Source of the DNA: Symploca sp. SIO2E9
GTDB lineage: Bacteria; Cyanobacteriota; Cyanobacteriia; Cyanobacteriales; Coleofasciculaceae
Length of the DNA stretch: 44,430 nt
Assembly: GCA_010692645.1 (NCBI GenBank)
Contig: JAAHGS010000047.1
Location: forward strand, 1 to 44,430
Direction of reading: 5' to 3'
This document shows, in pieces, positions 15,892 through 27,200 of the stretch. A program made the translations under genes and the position numbers. Position 1 is the stretch's first letter. Each line of letters opens with the position of its first letter. The notes beneath the pieces are model-generated. The model had not been told where the DNA came from, did not search any database, and saw only the letters and a list, made by a program, of their open reading frames with translations.

Positions 15892-16563
15892 ATGAGTGCA
15901 TTAAACGAAACCCTAAAACAACTGGTTGCTGATGCCTGCACCTATCCCCCTAGAAGTGTGGCTCGTCAGCGGTGCATCCAGGAAATTTACCGCCTGGTGA
16001 TGAAATCTGGCAAACTCTGGAAAGAAAACACGCCTTACTACGGTGATGCTCTTCAGGAAACCTGGGAGTACTGTTGCCAGAATTTAGAACAGTATGACCC
16101 GTCTATTAGTGCTGTCACTACCTGGATTGACATCCGCCTAAAATGGATGTTGCGAAAGTGGCGAGAGCGCCACAACCGAGAACAACAACGACAAGTAAAT
16201 CCAATTAAGACTAAAGATGGTACTATACTTGATGCCCTCGATACTCTAGCTTCTAATCAAGATATAGGCAGAGTTCTACAAATTTGGCAGACAACTATTA
16301 GCTGGGTTCAAAATGATCCAGATGGTAAATTACAGCGGACTTGTTTCCGCAAACGCCGTGAAATTAATGCTCAAGTACTTTTCTTAAAGCGTTTTCCTTC
16401 AGAGACTCCCTGGCAGGATATCGCCAAGGAATTTAACCTAACACCAGCCCAAGCTAAGGACTTACCCAAGTTTTACAATCGCAATTGTTTGCCCTTACTG
16501 CGAGAGTTTGGAGTTGCCCAAGGATATATAGAAGAAAAAAAGAAATCGAAATCTATTAAATGA
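15892..16563 (+). CDS. Divergent sigma-70-like factor of cyanobacterial type
   Basis: About 223 residues from ATG 15892 (MSALNETLKQLVADACTYPP); the frame opens at ATG 15832 but the extra 20 residues do not look like family sequence. A region-2-like segment reads YYGDALQETWEYCCQNLEQY then TTWIDIRLKWMLRKWRERHN. A region-4-like helix-turn-helix reads PSETPWQDIAKEFNLTPAQA then LPKFYNRNCLPLLREFG. Such short, divergent sigma-family proteins in cyanobacteria typically precede DUF1822 genes, as here: the next gene starts 8 bp after this stop. The obvious reading is a dedicated factor for transcribing the downstream cluster, but promoter recognition is untested and core sigma motifs are weak. Confidence 0.75.
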   Translation: MSALNETLKQLVADACTYPPRSVARQRCIQEIYRLVMKSGKLWKENTPYYGDALQETWEYCCQNLEQYDPSISAVTTWIDIRLKWMLRKWRERHNREQQRQVNPIKTKDGTILDALDTLASNQDIGRVLQIWQTTISWVQNDPDGKLQRTCFRKRREINAQVLFLKRFPSETPWQDIAKEFNLTPAQAKDLPKFYNRNCLPLLREFGVAQGYIEEKKKSKSIK

Positions 16564-16570
16564 GGTAGCT

Positions 16571-17542
16571 ATGATGATTGAGCCAATTCGAGCAGAAGAG
16601 GATATTGCTGTTCCCGTCTTAATTACTCAGAAGGCGCGACAGATTGCCCATCAATTTGCCCAACAACAACCGAATGGAGCGAAGGCAAAGCAGGTTTTTC
16701 TCAATACACTAGCCGTTTGTACATTCAATAATTATTTAAAAATCCTCGGTATTCCATCTGATCCCTCAAATTGTGATAGCTGGAACCCGGTAATGCGGAT
16801 GACTACTAACGTTGCTGATTTGGAGGTGATTGGAAAAGGACGCATTGAGTGTCGCTCCATCTCTGCTTTAGAGCGTGAAAATACTGCCGAGTGTTACGTA
16901 CCGACGGAAGTTAAAGATGAGCGCATTGCCTATGTGGTGACGCAAATTGAATCTGAACGGTCAGATGCCCTGATTCTAGGTTTCTTAGAGCGGGTTGATA
17001 GTGAGGTACTGCCCTTAAATCGTCTGCGTCCAATCTCTGATTTTCCTATGTATCTTGATCAATATTCTCTTAGCGATCGAGTCACGCAACTAAGCAATTG
17101 GTTACATGGTCAAATTGAAACTGCCTGGCAAACTATCGAGGATATTCTGGGAATTTCATTGACAAACTATCAATGGCGAAATAATCGTTCGCTGGCAGCA
17201 GAATCAACAACACCTAATTTGTCTTCTGTAGTCCGAGGCAAAGTTTTGGAAGTACCGATTAGGCAGGGAATTGAAGCGATTGTTTTAATTACTGAACTAA
17301 TTCCTAAATCAGAGCAAGAGCTAAGTATTGAACTTAAAATTTGTCCCTCGACAAAGCAGACATTCCTACCTGTGGGCTTGGAAATGACTGTCGTTGATGC
17401 AGTCGGTGAAGCTGTGATGCATACTCAGGCAAGAGATGAGAACCGTATGATTGAACTGGGTTTTAATGCAGAACCAGGCGATTGCTTTTCCCTACGCATC
17501 GAATTAGCAGAAGTGACAATTGAGGAAGAATTTGTGGTATAA
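16571..17542 (+). CDS. DUF1822 family protein
   Basis: A 323-residue protein matching DUF1822: VLITQKARQIAHQFAQQQPN, then AKQVFLNTLAVCTFNNYLKI followed by LGIPSDPSNCDSWNPVMRM (about 37-77), RIECRSISALERE and AECYVPTEVKDERIAYVVTQ. A hydrophilic C-terminal half follows, ending VEVTIEEEFVV-like. Two ATGs in tandem (16571, 16574) follow a good ribosome site GAGGTAGCT, which overlaps the end of the sigma-like gene; the two are co-transcribed and probably translationally coupled. The family is restricted to cyanobacteria and uncharacterised. Its constant pairing with the sigma-like gene suggests a partner or regulator (for example an anti-sigma-like binder), which is inference. Confidence 0.85.
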   Translation: MMIEPIRAEEDIAVPVLITQKARQIAHQFAQQQPNGAKAKQVFLNTLAVCTFNNYLKILGIPSDPSNCDSWNPVMRMTTNVADLEVIGKGRIECRSISALERENTAECYVPTEVKDERIAYVVTQIESERSDALILGFLERVDSEVLPLNRLRPISDFPMYLDQYSLSDRVTQLSNWLHGQIETAWQTIEDILGISLTNYQWRNNRSLAAESTTPNLSSVVRGKVLEVPIRQGIEAIVLITELIPKSEQELSIELKICPSTKQTFLPVGLEMTVVDAVGEAVMHTQARDENRMIELGFNAEPGDCFSLRIELAEVTIEEEFVV

Positions 17543-17662
17543 ATTCTGTGAGCTAACAGTAAAGGCAAGAGGCTCCAGGGCAGAGAGCCTTATGTTTTTC
17601 ATGCTCAATTGCCAGGAGCTTCCTAGTTCCTAAATTCTGACTCCTTCTTCAAGCTAACTCCC

Positions 17663-20065
17663 ATGAGTAAACTGGCTGTACTAGAACTGAAGGGTAACCT
17701 AAATCATCAGGGTTTTTTCGTAACTTTGCATATTAGTCAGGGTTCTATCGCCTCTGGCACTACCATAGATGGCTACCTCCCTGCTTCAACTTCCCTCTTA
17801 GAGGATTTAACTCAATGGCAGCAAGATTATCGACTCCTTTCAAGCTCTAATCGTGTCATCAAGCCCTACAAAATTAAACATGACGGCACGATTAATCCCA
17901 TAGAAGCTTGTACAAAATCTGCTCAAAAGCTGGTAAAGCAGTTTCAATCTTGGTTACGTTCAGATTCGTTTCGCGATGTAGATTTATACCTGCGACAGGA
18001 ATTGAAGCCTAATGATTCTGTTCAATTACTAATTCGCACGACTAATTCTGAAGTTCAGGCTCTTCCCTGGCATCTATGGGATTTTATTGAGCAATATCCT
18101 CAGGCAGAAATTGCCTTGAGTGGTGTGGGTTCATATCCCTCTTCCTATAAGAAGAATTTAGCAAATTCCAATCCGAACCAGGTTAATATTTTGGCAGTTT
18201 TGGGCGATAGTAAAAATATTGATATAGAAAGCGATCGCAAGACTTTAAATCAGTTACCGGAAGCTAAGGTTGAATTTTTGGTAGAACCAACTCACCAAGA
18301 ACTTAATGATATTTTGTATGAACAATCTTGGGATATCCTATTCTTTGCTGGACATAGTAAAACAGAAGAAGAAGGACAGGGTATACTTTGGCTGAACTCA
18401 ACGACTAATCTAACAATTGATGAAATACGATATGGAGTGCGCAGGGCGATTGCTAATGGTTTGCAACTGGCAATTTTCAATTCCTGTGATGGCTTAGGGT
18501 TAGCCCATGCTCTGACCAAGTTACAACTGCCCCAGATGATTGTGATGCGAGAAGCAGTTCCAGACTTTGTCGCACAAGAGTTTCTTAAATATTTTCTTGG
18601 GGCATTTTCTCAAGGTCAATCATTACATTTGGCTCAAAGGGAAGCAAGGGAACGTTTACAGGGAATAGAGAAGGAATATCCTTGTGCTAGTTGGTTGCCT
18701 GTGATTTATCAGCCTTCTGTGGCGAAACCATTGAATTGGTTTGATTTGTTCAAACAGGAGAATGAAACGACATCAAAAGTGCAAGTTATTGTTAAACAAA
18801 CGGTTACAGTTCCTACTCACAAGCCTCAAAATATTTCAATTAGAATCGAGTTTATAATTACTTTAATTTTCAGTGTACTGGTATCCACTTTGGTGGTGGG
18901 AGTGCGATTTTTAGGAGGCTTGGAGCTGCTGGAATTTTGGGCCTTTGATAGTTTGATGCGATTGCGTCCAACTGAAGGTTCAGATAACCGGATGTTGCTA
19001 GTTACTATTAACGAAAATGACATAGGCTATCAGGAGGACGAAGGGTATGACTTAGAAGGTTCGTTTTCCAATCAAGCTTTAGCAGAAGTTTGGCAAAAGT
19101 TAGAGCCCTATGAACCAGTAGTGGTTGGCGTTGACATTTTTCGTGAACTCAAACCAGTATTTAATGCCATTGAATTGACTCAAGCCAATAATTCTAGCAA
19201 CTCTTCTAAAGTTGACACCAATCTGAGACTATCTGCAAACACCATCTTTACTTGCCAAGTTAAGATAGGTGAAAAATTAGATACGATTAACCCACCACCA
19301 GATGTAGAGCCAGATCAGTTAGGCTTTAGTAATGTTGTCGTTGACTCAGATAATCGAATTCGCCGTCACCTCATTGGTATGTCAGTTTTTGGAAACTGCG
19401 ACACTGATAAATCCTTTAGTTACCAAGTTGCTGGCAAGTATTTGGAAGAAACTTCACATTTCCAAGCTACTTTAAATGATGGCTTGTTGACTATCAACGG
19501 AGTTGAATTCCCCCAACTTAATCGACATCGTAGTGTCTACCACAGTTCCAACATGGGCGGATATAACACTCTTCTTAACTATCGCGCTACAGAAGCGATC
19601 GCTCCTACAATTTCATTATCCAAATTGCTAGAAGAAACTAACGATCGGATACTGGCAAACCTGATTAGCGATCGCATTATCCTTATTGGCACCATTGCCC
19701 CTAGTTATAAAGACTATCACCTTACGCCCTACGGCGAGATGGCTGGGGTAGAAGTTCAAGCCCATATGATTAGTCAAATCCTCAGTGCTGTCGAGGATAA
19801 TCGTCCTTTGCTCCGCACGTTGCCTCAATGGGGGGATGTTCTGTGGATTTATTTTTGGACATTAGGCATTGGAGGAGTCATGATCCTGCTTCGTAGTCGT
19901 AATCAGATAATCTTGATAGTTATCGTCACTTCTTCTTGTTTGAGTGTGCTTGGCTTTTTGGCATTGCAAGTCGGATGGTGGTTGCCGCTAATACCTGTAG
20001 TGATTGGTTGCACAGTTATGGCAGGTTTAATCCCCCATTCCCGAACTATTGAAAAACAGTTTTAA
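17663..20065 (+). CDS. CHAT protease domain - CHASE2 membrane protein
   Basis: An 800-residue protein. The N-terminal CHAT (caspase-like) domain spans about 1-350, with the predicted catalytic His231 in LFFAGHSKT and Cys275 in IFNSCDG. A membrane helix at about 396-416 (EFIITLIFSVLVSTLVVGVR) follows, then a CHASE2 sensor domain (about 420-725) with ELLEFWAFDSLMRLRP, PVVVGVDIFRE, GFSNVVVDSDNRIRRH and ILIGTIAPSYKDYHLTPYGEM. Three membrane helices end the protein (about 730-747, 750-771, 773-791). CHASE2 usually sits outside the cytoplasmic membrane and senses signals. Here it is coupled to an N-terminal cytosolic protease in place of the usual C-terminal kinase or cyclase. Part of the operon-like cluster 15892-27294, 120 bp after DUF1822. 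Confidence 0.93.
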   Translation: MSKLAVLELKGNLNHQGFFVTLHISQGSIASGTTIDGYLPASTSLLEDLTQWQQDYRLLSSSNRVIKPYKIKHDGTINPIEACTKSAQKLVKQFQSWLRSDSFRDVDLYLRQELKPNDSVQLLIRTTNSEVQALPWHLWDFIEQYPQAEIALSGVGSYPSSYKKNLANSNPNQVNILAVLGDSKNIDIESDRKTLNQLPEAKVEFLVEPTHQELNDILYEQSWDILFFAGHSKTEEEGQGILWLNSTTNLTIDEIRYGVRRAIANGLQLAIFNSCDGLGLAHALTKLQLPQMIVMREAVPDFVAQEFLKYFLGAFSQGQSLHLAQREARERLQGIEKEYPCASWLPVIYQPSVAKPLNWFDLFKQENETTSKVQVIVKQTVTVPTHKPQNISIRIEFIITLIFSVLVSTLVVGVRFLGGLELLEFWAFDSLMRLRPTEGSDNRMLLVTINENDIGYQEDEGYDLEGSFSNQALAEVWQKLEPYEPVVVGVDIFRELKPVFNAIELTQANNSSNSSKVDTNLRLSANTIFTCQVKIGEKLDTINPPPDVEPDQLGFSNVVVDSDNRIRRHLIGMSVFGNCDTDKSFSYQVAGKYLEETSHFQATLNDGLLTINGVEFPQLNRHRSVYHSSNMGGYNTLLNYRATEAIAPTISLSKLLEETNDRILANLISDRIILIGTIAPSYKDYHLTPYGEMAGVEVQAHMISQILSAVEDNRPLLRTLPQWGDVLWIYFWTLGIGGVMILLRSRNQIILIVIVTSSCLSVLGFLALQVGWWLPLIPVVIGCTVMAGLIPHSRTIEKQF

Positions 20066-20107
20066 TTTAAACGTTTTTGGGTAAAGCATCTACTGGAGAA
20101 CTTATCA

Positions 20108-21007
20108 ATGAAACGCCCCCAATTTGCTAAATCAACTTGGTATGAAAGATTCACTCATCCTCAGTTCAATAGACTTTTTGAACAAGTCGGGAAAAGGAAG
20201 CAGGAAATATTAGATAGTGGAAAAGAATTAACGCCGATAGCATCGGAAAAAGGCTTTTGCAGAAGGTATAATATTTGGGCATTTCCCCTGGTAGCACTCT
20301 TGGTACTGCACCCCTTGGGTAGAGGAGCGATTGCTCATGAGGCGGATGAAGTAGATTTTAGTGGTACCGGAAGACCTAATAAGGGAAAATCTGCAGGCAG
20401 TCGTGGTAGTTGTAATTTTGATCTGACTTCCTTGGTACCTGTAGATGAGCAGGGAGGATGGACAACTCAAGCAAACCCAACTCTATGGCTACAAGTGCCG
20501 ATGGAGTTATCGTCAATTAAGTCTATTCTAGTAATGGTAAAGGATGAGTCTGGTAGTACCGTATATCGTACCGAACAGGAAAATCTTGATGCCTCCGCAG
20601 GTATTGTTCGCCTCCCCCTACCTGAAACAGTTCAACTTCCCGTGAGCAACCCTGATTCAGAGGATAAATCAGGGTTCTTTAATTGGATGGTTGCGATGTA
20701 CTGTGATGATAGTGGCGATCGTCCTGCCTATGTCGAGGGTTCTATCCGTCGCGTTGCGATTGAAGCCCCATCAGAATTGGATTTAGAAGGCAAGTCACCC
20801 CAGGAAATTATTGAACTGAGCAATCTCTATACTCAAAATCGCATTTGGTACGATGCGCTGACAGTATTAGGAAATGCCCGGTTAGCAGCACCTAATGACC
20901 AAGCATTGCTGGAAGCATGGCAAAAACTCCTTAGCTATCCTATTGTAGGACTCGAAGCAGTAGTTAATGAACCTTTAGTCGAATGCTGCACACTCCCGCA
21001 ACAGTAG
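20108..21007 (+). CDS. DUF928 family exported/membrane-anchored protein
   Basis: A 299-residue protein. After a polar N-terminus (MKRPQFAKSTWYERFTHPQF) comes one hydrophobic stretch, FPLVALLVLHPLGRGAIAH (about 59-77), acting as an internal signal or anchor. The DUF928 signature FSGTGRPNKGKSAGSRGSC follows (about 84-102). Later regions are LWLQVPMELSSIKSILVMVK, VRLPLPE, and a helical end with SPQEIIELSNLYTQNRIWYD. Most of the protein would be periplasmic. The gene lies 42 bp after the CHAT-CHASE2 gene. DUF928 proteins are found mainly in cyanobacteria beside CHASE2 and CHAT genes and have no proven function; a periplasmic accessory role is inferred. Confidence 0.87.
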   Translation: MKRPQFAKSTWYERFTHPQFNRLFEQVGKRKQEILDSGKELTPIASEKGFCRRYNIWAFPLVALLVLHPLGRGAIAHEADEVDFSGTGRPNKGKSAGSRGSCNFDLTSLVPVDEQGGWTTQANPTLWLQVPMELSSIKSILVMVKDESGSTVYRTEQENLDASAGIVRLPLPETVQLPVSNPDSEDKSGFFNWMVAMYCDDSGDRPAYVEGSIRRVAIEAPSELDLEGKSPQEIIELSNLYTQNRIWYDALTVLGNARLAAPNDQALLEAWQKLLSYPIVGLEAVVNEPLVECCTLPQQ

Positions 21008-21009
21008 TT

Positions 21010-21037
21010 GAGGAGATGGGGAGAGTGGGAGATGGGA
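21010..21037. repeat. Short GGGGAGAT-type repeat
   Basis: GAGGAGATGGGGAGAGTGGG-type imperfect units right after the DUF928 stop, related to the arrays at 817 and 28282. The rest of 21038-21228 has no convincing gene. Confidence 0.7.
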
Positions 21038-21228
21038 TGATTTTCAAATCTCTTCATTTAAAATCAATGTTAGATTTATGTGAAGTAGTTATCCCTGGAT
21101 TGTACAATACTACGGGATTTATCTTATTCAAGGCTAAGTTAAATGTTCTTGAGCAATTAGGAATGTTCTCTTGCTAATGTTTTAAGTTATACCCGTCACT
21201 CAATCTCCACTACTTCACCAATAGGCTA

Positions 21229-24200
21229 ATGGTGTCTATTAAAGCAAATCAGAGCATCTACCCTAAGAGGATTACCTCACTCTTACTTTCGTTGCCCTTT
21301 TCCTGGATAATTGCGATTGGCGCTACTGTGCCAATTGCACCAGCTTCTGCACAGTCGATTACCTCTGCTAATGATGGTACGGATACGGTAATTACCATTG
21401 ATGGCAATGAATTCAATATTGATGGTGGCACTCTCTCCGGTGATGGGAAAAATCTCTTTCATAGTTTTCAAGAGTTTGGACTCGATGCCCAACAAGTCGT
21501 CAATTTCCTTTCCAATCCCCAAATCACGAATATTTTAGGGCGGGTTATTGGTGGTAATCCCTCCCTTGTCAATGGCTTAATTCAGGTTCTCGGCGGCAAT
21601 TCTAATCTCTTTTTGATGAACCCGGCGGGAGTTATTTTTGGTACAAATACTCAACTGAATGTACCTGGTGACTTTACTACCACTACAGCTACGGGAATTG
21701 GTTTCGGAGATAGCAATTGGTTCAATGCTTTCGGTGCCAATGACTATCAAAATTTAGTTGGTAATCCCTCTAATTTTGCCTTTGATTTGGTGCAACCAGG
21801 AAGCATTATTAATGCGGGAGATTTGACGGTAACAACGGGAGCGAATTTAAATCTAGTTGCTGGCAATGTGATTAATACGGGAACTTTAACAGCGCCAGGG
21901 GGAAATATTACCATGGCGGCGGTTCCTGGCAAGAGTACTATTAGAATTTCACAGCCGGGAAGCTTATTAAGTTTGGAGATTGAACCGCCACGGGATAGTC
22001 AGGGAAATATTTTAGCAATTACACCTTTGGATTTACCTGTGTTGCTGACTGAGGGTGGAGAGACAGGTTTGAGTGTGACGGCAACGGGGGAGGTACAGTT
22101 AAATGAATCTGGGACAGTGATTCCAGATTTACCAGCAACAGCAATTGCGGCTGGAGATATTGATGTTTCTGATAATTCAGCTGTTGCCACTCCTCAAGTC
22201 AATATTTTTGGTTCCCAGGTAGGTATAGTTGGTGCCAATATTGATGCTTCTGGTATTAATGGCGGTGGTACGGTACGTATTGGAGGGGATTATCAGGGTA
22301 AGGGCAATGTACCTAATGCCTTAAATACTTTTGTTAGTGGTGATGCTGTTATTAATGCTGATGCGCTCAATAGTGGTGATGGCGGTACGGTAATTGTTTG
22401 GGCTGATGGGACTACTGGATTCTATGGCAATATTAGTGCTCGTGGTGGGGATAGTTCTGGTAATGGTGGTTTGGTTGAGGTATCAGGAAAGGAGAACCTG
22501 ATTTTTAGAGGGGATGTTGATGTGTCTGCTGCCAATGGAGCAATTGGGTCACTACTGCTCGATCCTACAAATATCACAATTGTGGATGGTAATGGAGGAG
22601 CTAACGATGCAGAGCTTACTGATAGTCAAATTCTTGCAGGCGATTCTCCAGGTGCAACCTTTACTATTTCTGAGATTGCATTAGAAAGTCTGGCTGCTAA
22701 TGCAGAGGTAACAATTGCAGCGACAAATGACATTACTGTTAATGATCTAGCCGATGACAATCTGAGCTTGCCAACAACGATTGCTGATTCAGTAATCACA
22801 TTTAGTGCAGGTGGAGCTTTTACTATGAACCCTGGCGATACTATTAGCACTCAGGGTGGAAGTCTGACTATTACTGGAGACAGTATCAATCTGGGCAGGG
22901 TTAATATGTCCTCAGGTGGAAATCTGAGCCTGCGAGGTAATGAGATTGATTTATTGGGTGGTAATGAGTCAATCCGCACTATAGATGATTCATCAGATTC
23001 TACTTGTTGTTCTATTGCGCTCAGCCCTCCGTTTAACTCCAATCAAAATGTTGTTCTAGGCGGAATAACTGAAAATCCCGGCACACTTGACCTCACACAA
23101 AGTGATCTAAACGCTTTTTTGTCTGACATATCGAGTGACATATCGAGTGCCATATACCGCATTGGCAGTAATGCAGATCTTACCATTCCCGCAGATCCTA
23201 ATAATCCACAAAATCCACTGGTATTCAATAGAAATCTGACCCTTAATGTAGAAGGAACACTCAGCATCGAGCGAGGGCTAGAAGTAACTGGACCAATTTC
23301 GTTACGAGCGAGTGAAATCAATCTAAGCGGCAATCAAAATCCTATTCGTGCTTTAGGTTCTAGCATTACTCTTTCTTCGTTTCTACGTGATCAAAACATA
23401 GAGATTGGTGCTGTTGATAATAACCCCAATAGTGATACTTCGGCTTTAGATCTCACAGCAAATGATCTTGCAGCGCTGCAACCTGAAAGGGATACTATCA
23501 TCATTGGAAGCTTAGATAATCGTCCAAATTTTCAAGTTGGGGATATTACCGTTATTCCTGGTGCAGATCCTCTACCTCTAAACAGTAATATTCGTATTGT
23601 GAGGCTTGAAACGAATCAGGGAACAGTGCGGATACAGCGGGCAATGACCATTGACAATCTGATTGTCACAGCTAATGATGTTGAACTAGAAGCCCCTGTT
23701 ACAATTACATCTACCGCAACATTTCAACCCTCAAATCCTGCCTCAACAATTGGAATAGGTAATGGCGCTAGTGGTGATTTCAACCTTGATACTACTGAAT
23801 TAACAACTAATCTAGAATCCTCTGGCACTGTAACTATTGGCGCAGGAACAGCAAACTTTGTCCCAGTGACTCCAATTGGTACAGGCAGAGTAGAACTTAG
23901 AAACCTAGCATCTCTCATTGGAGAAAACTACAACTTAATAGTCGCTGGGGGAGATATTCATTTTGAAGGTGGCTCCGATCCTATTTTCCAACTTGCTGAT
24001 AACCGTACAGCAAGATTCATATCCACTGGATTTATTAATCAAGGACCAAGGAGAGATGTAGTAATTGGAGGCGATGGAACTGTACTTTTTGATGCCGTCA
24101 ATGGAATTGGTGAATTTGATTCGGGTAGTGATGGAGGACAATTAGATGTGTATGTCAGAAATATTGCAGCTCGAACTGAGTTTGGAGACATCCTGCTTGG

Positions 24201-27200
24201 AGATTCTGTTGATTTTCCCACCGAATATGTTATCACTACGGTTCAAAGAAGAGACAATGCCCCTGATGAGATTGTAAATGGGTTGAGTACGGGTGCCAAT
24301 GGCAATATTCAACTAGTGAGTCGGAACCGTGTTACAGATAATCAGCCGATTTCTAACGGTTCTGGAGACATCTCAATCACTGGAGCAACAGGAATTAGCC
24401 TGAACAACACAGTAACATCAGGCAACGGTAATATCACCTTCATTGCTGCTGATATTGAATTGAATGATAATTCTTTGATTGATGCTGGCACGGGAGATGT
24501 AACCTTTCAACCCTCAAATCCTGCCTCAAATATTGGTCTAGGCAATGGCGCTAGTGGTAATTTCAACCTTGATACTACTGAATTAACAACTAATCTAGAA
24601 TCCTCTGGTACTGTAATAATTGGCAGTCCAGGGTTGACAGGAACTGGAGATGTTAGATTGCGGAATCTTAACGAGCTTGTTTCTGAAGACTATAATCTCA
24701 CTGTCAGAGGCGGAGATATAAGAATTGGTGGTTCTACAGTTTCTCCCAGTGTTGAGCCCGGTATTCAACTTGCCCGTGACAAAACCGCACAATTTATCTC
24801 CACTGGCACTATTAGTGATGGTTCCAATGGAAGTGTGGCAATTCAAGGAAATCAAGGAGCAATTTTACTTGATTCAGCTAATGGGATAACTGGTAATGGT
24901 GGTCTTGGGTTGATCATTAATGCGAGAAATATAGCTGCTCGCAGCAGGGTTTCCGGGGATGTTGCTCTGAGTGGTAGAGGTCCTAATCGTAACGGCGATA
25001 TTCGCTTTGGTGAAGATGACACTGGAATAAAAGTCATTTCTTCAGTCGGCGGAGTTAATGGTATCAGTACTGCCAATAATGGTTCAATAACTCTCAATGG
25101 CAGTATATTTACGATTGACCAACCTTTGATTGCTAATGGTTCGGGAGATATTTTTATTAATGCTGTAGGTGATGTTAACCTCAATAGTTCACTCACATCA
25201 GGAAGCGGTTTAGAAATTAACTCTAGGAATATTGAAGCCCTTTCTACTATAGAAGTTGATACAGAGGGAATTGATATCAATGCTAGTGGTACAGTTAACT
25301 TTGCTGATGCAGTGACGCTAAACAATGACGGTACAGTTGAAATTACTGCCGAAAGTGATATCACAACCAGCGATATTTCTACTTCAGGGGGAAGTATTAC
25401 CCTCATCAGCAATAATGGAACCATTACCACTGAAGATCTTCAATCCTCCGGAACCATAGATGGCGGCGAAATTCGCATTGAAGCCAGTATCCAAATCACT
25501 ACCGGACAAATCAATAGCAGTGGAGGCTCTGGAGCAGGCGGCGATGTATTCATCGATCCAGAACAAGGTATCCAAGTAAGCTCAATTAACGCTGAAGGTG
25601 CAACCTTTGGTGGCAACGTTGATATCACCACAGAAAGCTTTTTCTCTGCCACCGATACATTTATCAATCGCAATGGTCAAATAGCAAGTATTTCTACCGC
25701 AGGCGGTATTGAAGGCGGTGATATTACTATTCGACACGGTGGCGGAGCCATAGGTGTCCCCTTCAACATAGGCAACCTAGACAGAAATGGCACAGCAGGA
25801 ACTATCACCAGTGGTGATTTTACTATTGCGCCAGTACAATTCTTTTTTGGAAGCGTCACTGTCGGTAATATTGAAATTATTACTACCGACCCTATCCTTC
25901 AACCGCTTGACATTGAGCCCACTCCGGAGGGAGAGTTTGGGTTCAACAACAACTCAGACTCAGATAACTCTTCCGATTCCTCTCTAGTTACAGGCACGTC
26001 TGTTCTTGATACCGGTGTTAAAGAATTCGAGGAAATACTGACGCCACCTTACGAGAAATACATTACAGAGGTGTTCAGTGGTTCAGAAATTCCACAATTA
26101 CCAGATAATATTAGCCAATCTGGAAGTAGTGAAACTACCTTGAGTGAGGCTCAACTCTCTCTGCGTCAAATTGAAAAGCAAACAGGAATTAAGCCTGCCC
26201 TCATCTATGCCATGTTTGCTCCAGAGAATGGTGAACTTGAACTATTACTAGTGACGGCTAGCGACAATGTGATCAGACTTCCAGTTGTTGGTGCTCAGCG
26301 AGAGAGTGTTATTGCGAAAGTACAAGCTTTTCGCAAAGAACTCACTATGGAATTTAATTTCAAAAGTGATGGATTCGAGGGATTGCAGTCTGAATGTGCT
26401 CAGCAATTATACCAATGGTTAATAAAACCATTGCTGAGAGAACTCGAAGAGCGAGAAATAGATAACATCGCCTTTATTTTAGATTATGAATTGCGATCGC
26501 TCCCCCTTGCCGCCTTACATGACGGTAATCAATTTTTAGTTGAGCAATACAGCATCGGCTTGATGCCTAGCTTAAGTTTGACTGATATGACCTACGTTGA
26601 CATTAAAGATACAGAGGTGCTAGCAATGGGTGTCTCTGAATTTGGTGAGTTTAAATTTGGTAAGAAGGAGAATCCGCTCCCTGCTACTGAGGTAGAAACA
26701 GATTTGATTGCCAACACCCTCTGGGAGGGAAAACCCTTCATGAACGAGGATTTTACGCTGAGAAACCTCCAACAGCAACGTCAAGATACCCCCTTCGGCA
26801 TCGTGCATCTAGCCACCCATGCCAGCTTTTCCCGTGACGAACCTAACGAAGCCTATATTCGGCTTTGGGATACTCAACTTCGTCTTAATCAAATTAGAGA
26901 ACTAAACTGGAATAATCCTGATGTTGAGCTTGTCGTACTCAGTGCTTGTCGTACTGCCTTTGGCGATCGTAACACCGAACTAGGGTTTGCTGGTTTTTCT
27001 ACTCTAGCAGGAGTAAAATCAACCCTGGCTAGTCTTTGGTCTGTTGATGATGTCGGCACTTTAGGAATGATGGTAGAGTTTTACCAGAAAATGCGGGAGG
27101 CTCCAATTAAAGCAGAAGCATTAAGACAAGCACAGCTTGCCATGCTCAGAGATGAAGCCTATATCGAGGATGGAAAATTTATTTGGTCAGGGGGTAGTAT

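Noticed and set aside
17570-17605. Possible terminator between DUF1822 and CHAT-CHASE2
   Set aside because: GGCTC/GAGCC stem is only 5 bp and the T-run is interrupted; too weak to call, so the genes may still be co-transcribed.
20983-21177. 64-residue frame after DUF928
   Set aside because: Overlaps the DUF928 end and a repeat; no ribosome site and no recognisable protein features.
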